Assembly: GCA_038116745.1 (NCBI GenBank)
Contig: JAYODW010000065.1
Span: 1-14,806, forward strand
DNA: 14,806 bases
From: JAYODW01 sp038116745
GTDB taxonomy: Bacteria > Pseudomonadota > Gammaproteobacteria > Ga0077536
Direction: 5' to 3'
The translations under genes were made by a program, and so were the position numbers. This document shows, one piece after another, positions 1 to 6,712 of this stretch. Each line of letters opens with the position of its first letter. Positions within the stretch are counted from its first letter, which is position 1. The notes under the pieces were generated by a model. It was given only the letters and a program-made list of their open reading frames with translations, ran no database searches and was not told where the DNA came from.

Positions 1-42
1 TTTCACCAGCCCGGGCCGCGGCAGCAATAGCACTTTCGTACA

Positions 43-60
43 GGTGTTTTGCAACACACC
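43..60. promoter_or_regulatory. Imperfect 18-bp palindrome, possible operator
   Basis: The stretch GGTGTTTTGCAACACACC is symmetric except for one base pair (GGTGT-n-TTGCAA-n-ACACC). It lies beyond the 3' end of the DUF169 gene. On the minus strand its TTGCAA core could be a -35 element, with an extended -10-like TGCTATTGC at about 24-32 (spacer 19). That would fit a regulated leftward promoter for a gene outside the window. The symmetry is seen directly; the operator role is inferred. It has no T-tract, so it is not a convincing terminator. The other bases of 1-107 show nothing else I can support. Confidence 0.25.
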
Positions 61-107
61 ACCTGGTCCAGGCGGGACACCTTATCTGTTACCTCGGAAT
101 AAGCCTC

Positions 108-908
108 TCAGCTCTTGCCGTAGCTCGTCTCGATGCTGTCGAGCGGCGATTTCTGGATCCCATGGTTCGGGATCGGGTAGCGCAGGCCGTTGCGACTCAG
201 TGCGGCGAGCCCCTCCACCAGCTTGGGCAGATAGCTGGGCGGCAGCGCGATCAGCAGTTCGTCGTCCTGCACACCGCCGAATTTCCGCTCGGCGTAGCAG
301 GGGATCGATACCGAAGGTTCGCCGGTTGCCAGTGCACGTCCCCAGGAATCCGCGCAGGCGCTCTCCCCGACGGCGGTAAAGGTGTACTTGCGGTAACCCG
401 TGTACTGGAGGCCGTTGATCAGGGTCACCATCTGTCCCGGGGTGGCGTAGATGAGACAGATATCGGGATTATCGAGCCGTCCGGAAGTCAGCGGCGAGAC
501 CGCCATGGCAGCGTAGTCACCATAGGAGGCGCAGCTCATCGCCGCCTGATGCGCTGCACTGTCCTCGAGCGTCCCGAACCACACCCCGTGCATGCGGTCA
601 CCCGAAAGCCATTCCTCGTCGCGCGGATGCAGTCCGATCACAGCCCCGCACTGGGCGCCCATGAGATTGTCCATGGTGATGCCGATGGTCCACCCGATCC
701 AGCGGCATTGGCCCACGATCTGGTCGGTCGCAAATTTTTCTGACGGGTCGGGTCGGCGGATCCGCGGCACAGCTTCCATCTCGGCTACCGTCCTGAAACG
801 CTTCATACCGATCGGCATCGCCTTCAGCCGCAGGTAGCGATTGAGTCCGTCGCTGATCGCCTCAAAGTCATACTCGTTCGCATCATCCCAGCAATTCGCT
901 ACCGTCAT
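108..908 (-). CDS. DUF169 family protein, function unknown
   Basis: A 266-residue, probably cytosolic protein with no signal peptide or membrane segment. It resembles the DUF169 family. Near the N-terminus, about residues 26-36, is a stretch like the family's L.L...PIG.K. In the middle is a Cys/Gly segment (C68, then GAQCGAV around C87). The C-terminal half has the family-like PDICLIYATPGQM (148-160), a Cys-containing GESAC (181-185), IPC (202-204) and DDELLIALPP (215-224). Seven cysteines in all (6, 68, 87, 126, 151, 185, 204) leave metal or cofactor binding open, but no known motif proves it. The start has a purine-rich Shine-Dalgarno (GGAG) about 8 nt upstream. It is divergent from the enoyl-CoA hydratase gene, with 135 nt between the starts. 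The family has no agreed function. Family assignment is from memory of its pattern and is fairly firm. Confidence 0.8.
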   Translation of the reverse strand: MTVANCWDDANEYDFEAISDGLNRYLRLKAMPIGMKRFRTVAEMEAVPRIRRPDPSEKFATDQIVGQCRWIGWTIGITMDNLMGAQCGAVIGLHPRDEEWLSGDRMHGVWFGTLEDSAAHQAAMSCASYGDYAAMAVSPLTSGRLDNPDICLIYATPGQMVTLINGLQYTGYRKYTFTAVGESACADSWGRALATGEPSVSIPCYAERKFGGVQDDELLIALPPSYLPKLVEGLAALSRNGLRYPIPNHGIQKSPLDSIETSYGKS

Positions 909-1029
909 CTTCCGCTCTCCGTTTTCTGGTTACCCTGCCGCGCCGGCGTTGCCGTATGGTAGCCGAGCCAACCATTGTCGCCCGCGCAGACAGCTGCCCA
1001 CGGGCGGAATACGCCACTCATACAAACAC

Positions 1030-1034
1030 AGGAG
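1030..1034 (+). promoter_or_regulatory. Shine-Dalgarno AGGAG deciding the crotonase start
   Basis: AGGAG lies 9 nt before the ATG at 1044. The in-frame ATG at 975 has no comparable site, and the 23 residues it would add do not resemble a crotonase N-terminus. This supports 1044 as the start. Confidence 0.7.
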
Positions 1035-1043
1035 CGCCACACC

Positions 1044-1847
1044 ATGGGTACAGTCGATTGCGCCATTGAGAACGGCATCGCGACCGTCACATTCACCAAT
1101 CCCCCGAAAGGTTTTTTCACCTCAGACATGGTGGCGCAGACCAGCGCCATCTTTGAACAGCTGGAAAATGACGAAGCAGTGCGCGTCATCGTGTTCACCG
1201 GCGGGCTGCCGGACGTCTTTATCAGGCATTTTTCGGTCGAAGAGATCATCGAAATGACGGCTGCGCTCAAAGCCCGTCGCGAGCGCGGCCAGCCCGATCC
1301 CCGCTTCGCGCGTACGCCGTTGCGCATGCTGTGGGAAAACATCGATAACTCGCGCAAACCAACCATCGCGGCGATCAACGGCTGGTGCGGCGGGGGCGGC
1401 TGTGAGCTGGCCCTGGCCTGCGACATCCGTCTCGCCGGTCCCGGCGACTACACCATAGGGCAGATGGAGATCCTCGTCGGGATCCTGCCCGGCGCGGGCG
1501 GCACCACCCGTCTGGCGCGCCTGGTCGGCACGGGCAAGGCGCTGGAATGGGTCCTGCGCGGCCGCACCTTCCACCCGCAGGAAGCTGCAGCCGAAGGGCT
1601 GGTGCATCACTACATCGAGGGGGATGTGCTGGCGGCGGCGCACGAGATCGCGCGGGAATTTCTCGACAAACCGGCCGCAGCGCTGGCCGCGATCAAACAG
1701 GTGCTGCGCTCAAGCTGGGGCAAGACCACCGCTGACGGGGTCGACGAGGAAGGCGACCTGTTCGCGGCCCTGATCGGCAGCGACCCAAGGGCTCTGGAGA
1801 TGATGCAGGAATACGTTGCCGGCGGACACCAGCTGAAAAAATTCTGA
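1044..1847 (+). CDS. Enoyl-CoA hydratase/isomerase (crotonase) family protein
   Basis: A 267-residue cytosolic crotonase-fold protein acting on an acyl-CoA, most likely in hydration or isomerisation during beta-oxidation-like degradation. The two glutamates that act in rat crotonase (E144, E164) align with E121 in CGGGGCE and E142 in GQMEILVG. PGAGGTTRL (149-157) follows as in classical hydratases. The first oxyanion-hole loop is unusual: GGLPDVFIRHFSVEEI (53-68) replaces the common AFAAGADI pattern. The length is normal for a single-domain member. The start is chosen at 1044 on the Shine-Dalgarno evidence. It converges on hpaI, with 26 nt between stops, and is divergent from the DUF169 gene. 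The substrate cannot be told from sequence. A non-hydratase crotonase activity (isomerase, hydrolase, decarboxylase) is possible, but both Glu residues favour hydratase chemistry. Confidence 0.88.
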   Translation: MGTVDCAIENGIATVTFTNPPKGFFTSDMVAQTSAIFEQLENDEAVRVIVFTGGLPDVFIRHFSVEEIIEMTAALKARRERGQPDPRFARTPLRMLWENIDNSRKPTIAAINGWCGGGGCELALACDIRLAGPGDYTIGQMEILVGILPGAGGTTRLARLVGTGKALEWVLRGRTFHPQEAAAEGLVHHYIEGDVLAAAHEIAREFLDKPAAALAAIKQVLRSSWGKTTADGVDEEGDLFAALIGSDPRALEMMQEYVAGGHQLKKF

Positions 1848-1873
1848 CGCCCCGCGCGGCGGACGTTGCCGCC

Positions 1874-2677
1874 TCAGTAGCTGCCGTCCGCCGTGCCCAC
1901 CCCGTAGTCACCCCCCGTGAAACGCTGCGCGAGGTCGCTTGAGCCGCGCGCGAGCAGCGCGATATCAGTACCCACGGCAAGAAAGGTGCAGCCGAGCTCC
2001 AGATAGCGACGCGCCAGCGTTTCATCCGCCGAGAGACAGCCTGAGGGCTTGCCCGCCGCGGCGATCCGTCGGAACGCGTCAGCAATCGCCTGCTGCACCT
2101 CGGCGTGCCCCGGCTGCCCGCGATGGCCCATTGCAGCTGCCAGGTCGGCCGGACCGATGAACACGCCGTCGACCCCCTCTGTCGCCGCGATGGCGTCGAG
2201 CGCGGCAAGACCTTTAACAGTTTCGACCTGCACCAGCAGGCAGATCTCCCCGTCGGCGCGTGCCAGGTAGTCCGGGATCCGATTGAACGCCGACGCGCGG
2301 GCAACACCGCTGCCGACGCCCCGCACACCAGCCGGCGGATAGCGACAGGCGCGGACCAGCGCGGCAGCCTGCTCCGCGCTTTCCACCAGCGGCACAAGCA
2401 GCGTCTGAAAGCCGATATCGAGGTACTGCTTAATGAGGGCTGTATCGCCAATAGTGACCCGGCCGACCGCGTGGGTCTGATAAGCGCTCACCGCCTGCAG
2501 CTGCGCAAGCAGCGCCGGAATGTCGTTAGGACCGTGCTCGCCGTCAAACAGCAGCCAGTCAAAACCAGCTGCAGCGCAGATCTCTGCGGTCACCGGGTTC
2601 GCCAGCGCCTGCCACAGCCCGAACTGGACCTGACGGGCGGCCAGGGCACGTTTGAAAAGGTTCTGCTTGAGCTCCAT
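1874..2677 (-). CDS. hpaI: 4-hydroxy-2-oxoheptane-1,7-dioate aldolase (HpaI)
   Basis: A 267-residue class II (metal-dependent) aldolase of the HpcH/HpaI family. It cleaves 4-hydroxy-2-oxoheptanedioate to pyruvate and succinic semialdehyde, the last step of homoprotocatechuate meta-cleavage. It aligns along its full length with E. coli HpaI at a constant offset of +3. D45 and H48 in FDGEH, R73 in VGRV, metal ligand E152 in QVET and metal ligand D178 in GPADL match D42, H45, R70, E149 and D175. RYPPAGVRGVG (112-122) and NRIPDYL (132-138) are also conserved. The C-terminal tail after about residue 252 is a few residues longer and Gly-rich. The gene starts 5 nt after the hpaH stop, so the two are surely co-transcribed. 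Related aldolases act on 2-keto-3-deoxyglucarate and similar acids, but the hpaH partner favours the HpaI reaction. Confidence 0.92.
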   Translation of the reverse strand: MELKQNLFKRALAARQVQFGLWQALANPVTAEICAAAGFDWLLFDGEHGPNDIPALLAQLQAVSAYQTHAVGRVTIGDTALIKQYLDIGFQTLLVPLVESAEQAAALVRACRYPPAGVRGVGSGVARASAFNRIPDYLARADGEICLLVQVETVKGLAALDAIAATEGVDGVFIGPADLAAAMGHRGQPGHAEVQQAIADAFRRIAAAGKPSGCLSADETLARRYLELGCTFLAVGTDIALLARGSSDLAQRFTGGDYGVGTADGSY

Positions 2678-2682
2678 GGACT

Positions 2683-3486
2683 TCAGGCGAAGTGGGCGGT
2701 GATGGCGCCCAGAGGTCCGTAATCCGCGTGAAACGTATCACCGGCGCGGGCGAACACCGGACCGGTAAACGACCCGGAGAGAATGACCTGGCCGGGTTCC
2801 AATGCTTCACCGTAGTGGGCAAGCCGCCGCGCCAGCCACGCCACTCCGTTGGCCGGGTGGTTCAGTACCGCCGCCGCGACGCCCGATTCCTCGACCACCC
2901 CGTTGCGGTAGAACACGGCCGCCGCCCAGCGCAGGTCAATATCATGCGGGCGTACCGGTCGACCGCCGGTAATCACGCCGGCGTCTGCGGCATTGTCGGA
3001 AATGGTGTCGAAAACCTTGCGCGTCACGCCACTCACCGGATCAGTGCGCTGGATCCGGGCGTCGATAATCTCGAGCGCCGGCATCACGTAATCGGTCGCG
3101 TTGAGCACATCGAAAATCGAGCAGTGCTCCCCTTCAAGTCGACGCTGCAGCACGAACGCCAGCTCAACCTCAATGCGCGGTTCAATGAATCGCGCCATCG
3201 GGATCTCGCTGCCCGACTCGAAAAACATGTCGTCGAGGAGAGCGCCGTAATCAGGCTCGGTGATGTTGGAAGCGCGCTGCATGGCGCGCGAGGTCAGGCC
3301 AATCTTACGCCCGCGCAGCTGTCGCCCGGCAGCAAACTTGAGCGCCATCCAGGCGCGCTGCACAGCATAAGCGTCCTCGATTGTCATCGACGGGAATTCA
3401 AGCGAAAACTGCGGGATCTGGGTGCGGCTGCGCTCGGCTTCTTCGAGTCGTGCCGCGAGCATCTGAATCGTGTCCTTATCGAGCAT
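2683..3486 (-). CDS. hpaH: 2-oxohept-4-ene-1,7-dioate hydratase (HpaH)
   Basis: A 267-residue cytosolic hydratase of the fumarylacetoacetase-like 2-oxoalkenoate hydratase group. It adds water to the 2-oxoheptenedioate made in homoprotocatechuate degradation and supplies the substrate of the aldolase encoded next. The divalent-metal ligands align at identical positions with E. coli HpaH (HpcG): E106 and E108 in PRIEVELAF and E139 in PALEIIDAR. SEPDYGALL-type sequence (EPDYGALLDDMFF, 77-89), FDTISDNAADAG (159-170) and VLNHPANGVAWLA (207-219) are diagnostic. The start at 3486 is chosen because the protein then begins MLDKDTI, matching family length. An in-frame ATG at 3630 would add 48 residues overlapping the upstream ATPase gene. 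The Shine-Dalgarno is weak (ACAGG about 10 nt upstream). The ATPase stop is 38 nt before this start on the same strand. Confidence 0.92.
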   Translation of the reverse strand: MLDKDTIQMLAARLEEAERSRTQIPQFSLEFPSMTIEDAYAVQRAWMALKFAAGRQLRGRKIGLTSRAMQRASNITEPDYGALLDDMFFESGSEIPMARFIEPRIEVELAFVLQRRLEGEHCSIFDVLNATDYVMPALEIIDARIQRTDPVSGVTRKVFDTISDNAADAGVITGGRPVRPHDIDLRWAAAVFYRNGVVEESGVAAAVLNHPANGVAWLARRLAHYGEALEPGQVILSGSFTGPVFARAGDTFHADYGPLGAITAHFA

Positions 3487-3524
3487 GTTCGATATACCTG
3501 TCGTTGTGGCGGCAGCGTTCTGAT

Positions 3525-5912
3525 TCACACCCGTGCCCGCGCAAGTCGCAGCGCGTTCCCGATCACGGAGACGGAACTCAGACTCATCGCCGCGGCGGCA
3601 AACATCGGGCTCAGCATCGCGCCGAACCACGGGTAAAGCGCGCCGGCCGCGATGGGCACGCCCGCGACGTTATAAACGAACGCGAAGAACAGGTTCTGAC
3701 GAATATTGCGCATCGTTGCCATGGACAGTCGACGCGCGCGCACGATCCCCATCAGGTCGCCTTTCACCAGCGTGACCCCCGCGCTCTCCATCGCAATGTC
3801 CGTGCCGTTGCCCATCGCGATGCCGACGTCGGCCTGTGCCAGCGCCGGTGCGTCATTGATGCCATCGCCAGCCATCGCCACCACACGCCCGGCGCGCTGC
3901 AGTTCGCTGATCACCGCAAGCTTCTCATCCGGCAGCATCCCGGCATGCACCTTTGCGATCCCGACCTGCTCTGCGACCTGCTGCGCTGTCACCTGCTGAT
4001 CACCGCTCAGCATTATCACGTCCAGACCGCTGTCCCTGAGAGCAGCCACAGCTCGGACTGCATCCGGCTTGACCGCGTCGGCAATCGCGAGCACCCCGCG
4101 GGTCTCGCCGTCCACTTCCACGTAGATCAGCGAATGACCCTGCTGCGCGAGACGCTCGCCGCACGCCAGAACCGCGGGATCAGGATGGGTCAGCATGCGC
4201 GCATTACCAAGCGCGACACGCTGGCTACCGACGCGCGCGCTCACCCCGCGTCCTGGCTGCGCTGAAAAATCCAGCGCCTTCGGTACAGTCACAGCACGCT
4301 CACTGGCCGCAGCCGCTACCGCCCGCGCAAGCGGATGCTCGCTACTGCTCTCCACCGCAGCCGCCAGCGCCAGCAGCTCGCTGCCGTCGGCACCTGCGAC
4401 GGTCTCGATGTGCTGCACGGTCGGCCGCCCTGTGGTCAGGGTGCCTGTCTTGTCGATCACCAGGGTGTCGACCTCGCGCAGGCGATCGAAGGTTTCGGCA
4501 TTGCGGAACAGCACACCCACGCCCGCAGCCCGCCCGGTAGCGACCGTGATCGACATGGGGGTAGCCAGGCCCAGCGCGCACGGACAGGCAATGATGAGTA
4601 CCGATACGGCGCTGACCAAGGCGAACGCCAGACGCGGCTCGGGTCCGAACCCCAACCAGAGCGCAGCGGCCAGCAGTGCGCAGATCACCACCGCCGGCAC
4701 GAAAACTCCGGCCACGCGGTCGGCCAGCTGCTGCACCGGCGCCCGCGAGCGTTGCGCGTCCGCAACCAGCTGCACGATGCGCGCCAGCAGGGTGTCCGCG
4801 CCGACCTGCTCAACGCGCATGACGAAACTGCCGTGCGCGTTAACGGTGCCGCCGATGACCCGGTCGCCGCATGCTTTCGGCACCGGCGCGGCTTCGCCGG
4901 TCAGCATGGATTCGTCTATGTGACTGCTACCGTCGAGGAGCACGCCGTCCAGCGGGACTTTGCCCCCGGGGCGCACACGCAGCCGGTCACCGGGCTGCAC
5001 CTGATCGAGTGCCACCTCGCGCTCGGCGCCGTCGTCCTCAAGTCGCAGCGCAGACAAGGGCGCGAGCTCCAGCAGCGCGCGCAGTGCGCTCCCCGTCCGC
5101 GCACGCGCGCGGAGTTCCAGCACCTGGCCGAGCAGAATCAGCGTGATGATCACCGCTGACGCTTCGAAATAAACGCCAACGCCGCCTTCCTCTGTCCGCA
5201 TTGCGGTCGGAAACCAACCGGGCGCCAACAGCGCGCACAGGCTGAACAGGTAAGCGCAGCCGACACCTAAGAAAATCAGCGTGAACATGTTCAGGTTCCA
5301 GGTCTTCAGTGACCTTACCCCCCGCCCCAGCAGCGGCAGGCCAATCCAGAACACGACCGGTGTGGCGAGCAGCGCCTCCACCCAGCGACTCGTGCTGGCG
5401 CTCAGCGCGTCGCGCAGCGGCCACCCCGGGATCATTGGTCCCATAGCCAGCACCGCGATGGGCAGGGTCAGCACAAGAGCGCGCCAGAACCGACGCTGCA
5501 TGTCCCGTAGTTCCGGGTCCTCAGCCTGAGGATCCAGTGCCGATCCCTCGAGCGCCATGCCGCACTGCGGGCATATTCCGGGTCCCTCCGCCGTGACCCC
5601 GGGGCACATCGGGCAGAACCATTTGACCTCCGCCCGCCGCAGCGGCGGCTCGAGCGCCATACCGCAGTGCGGGCAATCTCCCGGACCGTCGTTCTCTACC
5701 CCGGGACACATCGGGCAGGTCCAGGCGGTCGCTGACGGCGGCACCGCCAGGACGCCGCCGGATCCGCCGTGACAACAGGTCGTCGTCGCCGCCGGCACAT
5801 GGCAGGACGCGGCGACGGGCTCTGCGTGACACGCCGACGCCGGCTGCGCAGGTGCCCCGTGACAGCTGTCGCCGCGGGTCCTCGAGTGCTCTTCGTGGTG
5901 CTGACAACTCAT
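3525..5912 (-). CDS. copA: Cu(I)-exporting P1B-type ATPase with tandem heavy-metal-binding modules
   Basis: A 795-residue inner-membrane pump expected to export Cu(I) (or Ag(I)) from the cytosol with ATP. In order, using the 5912 start: a Cys/His-rich tail (1-52) with repeated SCH/ACH/CCH pairs; two heavy-metal-binding modules (64-90 and 98-122), each CPMCP...GPG.CP.CGMALE; eight predicted membrane segments from about 143; actuator TGE (338-340); CPC (443-445); phosphorylation site DKTGT (487-491); nucleotide-site HP (526-527); GDGINDAP (682-689). YN (747-748) and MSLSS (776-780) in the last helices are the Cu(I)-type P1B-1 residues. There is no HMA domain (GMTCxxC). The start is set at MSCQHHEE, because the upstream in-frame ATG (5993) adds a non-conserved stretch and lacks a well-placed ribosome site. 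Neither start has a strong site. I see no clear CueR-type dyad upstream. Confidence 0.92.
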   Translation of the reverse strand: MSCQHHEEHSRTRGDSCHGAPAQPASACHAEPVAASCHVPAATTTCCHGGSGGVLAVPPSATAWTCPMCPGVENDGPGDCPHCGMALEPPLRRAEVKWFCPMCPGVTAEGPGICPQCGMALEGSALDPQAEDPELRDMQRRFWRALVLTLPIAVLAMGPMIPGWPLRDALSASTSRWVEALLATPVVFWIGLPLLGRGVRSLKTWNLNMFTLIFLGVGCAYLFSLCALLAPGWFPTAMRTEEGGVGVYFEASAVIITLILLGQVLELRARARTGSALRALLELAPLSALRLEDDGAEREVALDQVQPGDRLRVRPGGKVPLDGVLLDGSSHIDESMLTGEAAPVPKACGDRVIGGTVNAHGSFVMRVEQVGADTLLARIVQLVADAQRSRAPVQQLADRVAGVFVPAVVICALLAAALWLGFGPEPRLAFALVSAVSVLIIACPCALGLATPMSITVATGRAAGVGVLFRNAETFDRLREVDTLVIDKTGTLTTGRPTVQHIETVAGADGSELLALAAAVESSSEHPLARAVAAAASERAVTVPKALDFSAQPGRGVSARVGSQRVALGNARMLTHPDPAVLACGERLAQQGHSLIYVEVDGETRGVLAIADAVKPDAVRAVAALRDSGLDVIMLSGDQQVTAQQVAEQVGIAKVHAGMLPDEKLAVISELQRAGRVVAMAGDGINDAPALAQADVGIAMGNGTDIAMESAGVTLVKGDLMGIVRARRLSMATMRNIRQNLFFAFVYNVAGVPIAAGALYPWFGAMLSPMFAAAAMSLSSVSVIGNALRLARARV

Positions 5913-6111
5913 AGCGACAACAATCCCGGTGGGACAAAGCAAGTGACGGGCAGAAACGCGTCGGGGCTGCAGGCCGGGACCCTGCCAGGCCATTCCGCTG
6001 CGCGCACCGAAGCGGCGCTAGCTTACGGTATTTCCTCCTGATAGCGGCCAGCGCAGGCGTAAGTCTGTCCGCTGCGGGCTGTATGGGCAGCCTCTGCTCC
6101 GGAAGCCCAGG

Positions 6112-6192
6112 ATGAACATTAGGATCTTGAGCGTCGCCGCAGGTGTGGCGTTCTGGGCGGCGCTTCGATACCTTGCGCAGCGATTTTTCTGA
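6112..6192 (+). CDS. Possible 26-residue hydrophobic peptide
   Basis: ATG at 6112 opens 26 codons ending in TGA at 6190-6192, 17 nt before the ferritin-like gene. A GGAAG lies 6 nt upstream, a usable ribosome site. The peptide begins MNIRILSVAAG and has a 14-residue hydrophobic core (5-18, including FW) followed by Arg19 and Arg24, giving a positive C-terminal end. The pattern suits a small membrane or leader peptide, but the core is short for a full membrane span. Open frames this short occur by chance, and I know no homologue. Treat as a candidate only. Confidence 0.25.
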   Translation: MNIRILSVAAGVAFWAALRYLAQRFF

Positions 6193-6198
6193 ACAGCT

Positions 6199-6210
6199 TG
6201 AGGTGCCTCA
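6199..6210 (+). promoter_or_regulatory. Ribosome site of the ferritin-like gene, within a short palindrome
   Basis: GAGG (6200-6203) lies 6 nt before the ATG at 6210 and decides that start over the TTG at 6198, which has no site. The 12-mer TGAGGTGCCTCA has 5-bp inverted arms around a 2-nt centre. It covers both the site and the first base of the start codon. Whether the symmetry matters is unknown. Confidence 0.55.
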
Positions 6211-6707
6211 TGGCCACACTACCCGCCGATATGCCGTCCGATGCCGTCGAAGCATTCATGTATCTGAAAGACCGTCAGCAACTTTCCGTTGAAGACATGC
6301 AGGTGCTGGCCATGATCGAATGCTGGGGCGAAGCGTTTTATCAGGCGCTGGCCTCCGGTGTAGCGAACACCGAGGCACGCGGCATGCTCGAACGCAACGC
6401 TGCCGAGGAGCGCGGTCACGCGCACCGCCTGCTGAAAGCAATCAAGCTCAAAGGCGGCGCGCCGTTTGAACTGCCCGCCCGGGAGGACAACCCCTTCATG
6501 GCAGCGGTGCCAACCGAAGTGCCGTGCAACGAAGAGGTGATGTCCCTGCTCGAACAGGGCGAAGCAGATGGCGATCTGACCTACCAGGCCTGGGCCGACG
6601 CTGAGCCGGATGCGCAGGTCGCTGAGCTGCTGCGTCTGAACGGACGCGAAGAAACCCGTCACGGCGAGCGCGTGTCCGCCGTGCGCCAGCTGCTGACTGC
6701 AGGCTGA
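6210..6707 (+). CDS. Ferritin-like / rubrerythrin-type di-iron protein
   Basis: A 165-residue, probably cytosolic four-helix-bundle protein of the ferritin-like superfamily. It has two ExxH motifs, as expected for the di-iron site: EERGH (66-70) and EETRH (147-151). Further candidate ligands are in helices 1 and 3: E37 and E41 in MIECWGEAF, and E115 and E118. There is no C-terminal rubredoxin domain (no paired CxxC), so it is not a full rubrerythrin. Its role could be peroxide reduction, iron handling or a ferritin-like oxidase; sequence alone does not decide. The start at 6210 is chosen for its GAGG site. It ends 5 nt before the PQQ dehydrogenase ATG, so the two are likely translated from one message. 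The promoter should lie within 5913-6209, but I see no clear -35/-10 pair there. Confidence 0.75.
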   Translation: MATLPADMPSDAVEAFMYLKDRQQLSVEDMQVLAMIECWGEAFYQALASGVANTEARGMLERNAAEERGHAHRLLKAIKLKGGAPFELPAREDNPFMAAVPTEVPCNEEVMSLLEQGEADGDLTYQAWADAEPDAQVAELLRLNGREETRHGERVSAVRQLLTAG

Positions 6708-6712
6708 CGGTC

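Noticed and set aside
1858..1873. GGCGG...CCGCC inverted repeat between the crotonase and hpaI stops
   Set aside because: Only 5 bp and no T-tract; such short GC repeats are expected in high-GC DNA, so not called a terminator.
3381..4265. Long plus-strand open frames opposite the ATPase, hpaH and PQQ genes
   Set aside because: Antisense shadows of high-GC coding sequence; their translations are Arg/His-rich, low in recognisable motifs and without ribosome sites.
5969..5985. GCAGG-N7-CCTGC inverted repeat upstream of the copper ATPase, considered as a CueR/MerR operator
   Set aside because: It does not match the CueR dyad, and no -35/-10 with a 19-nt spacer frames it.
6033..6038. Strong AGGAGG on the minus strand, considered as a ribosome site for an extended copper ATPase start
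   Set aside because: No ATG, GTG or TTG follows at usable spacing, and a TAG occurs soon after; the 5993 ATG is about 40 nt away.
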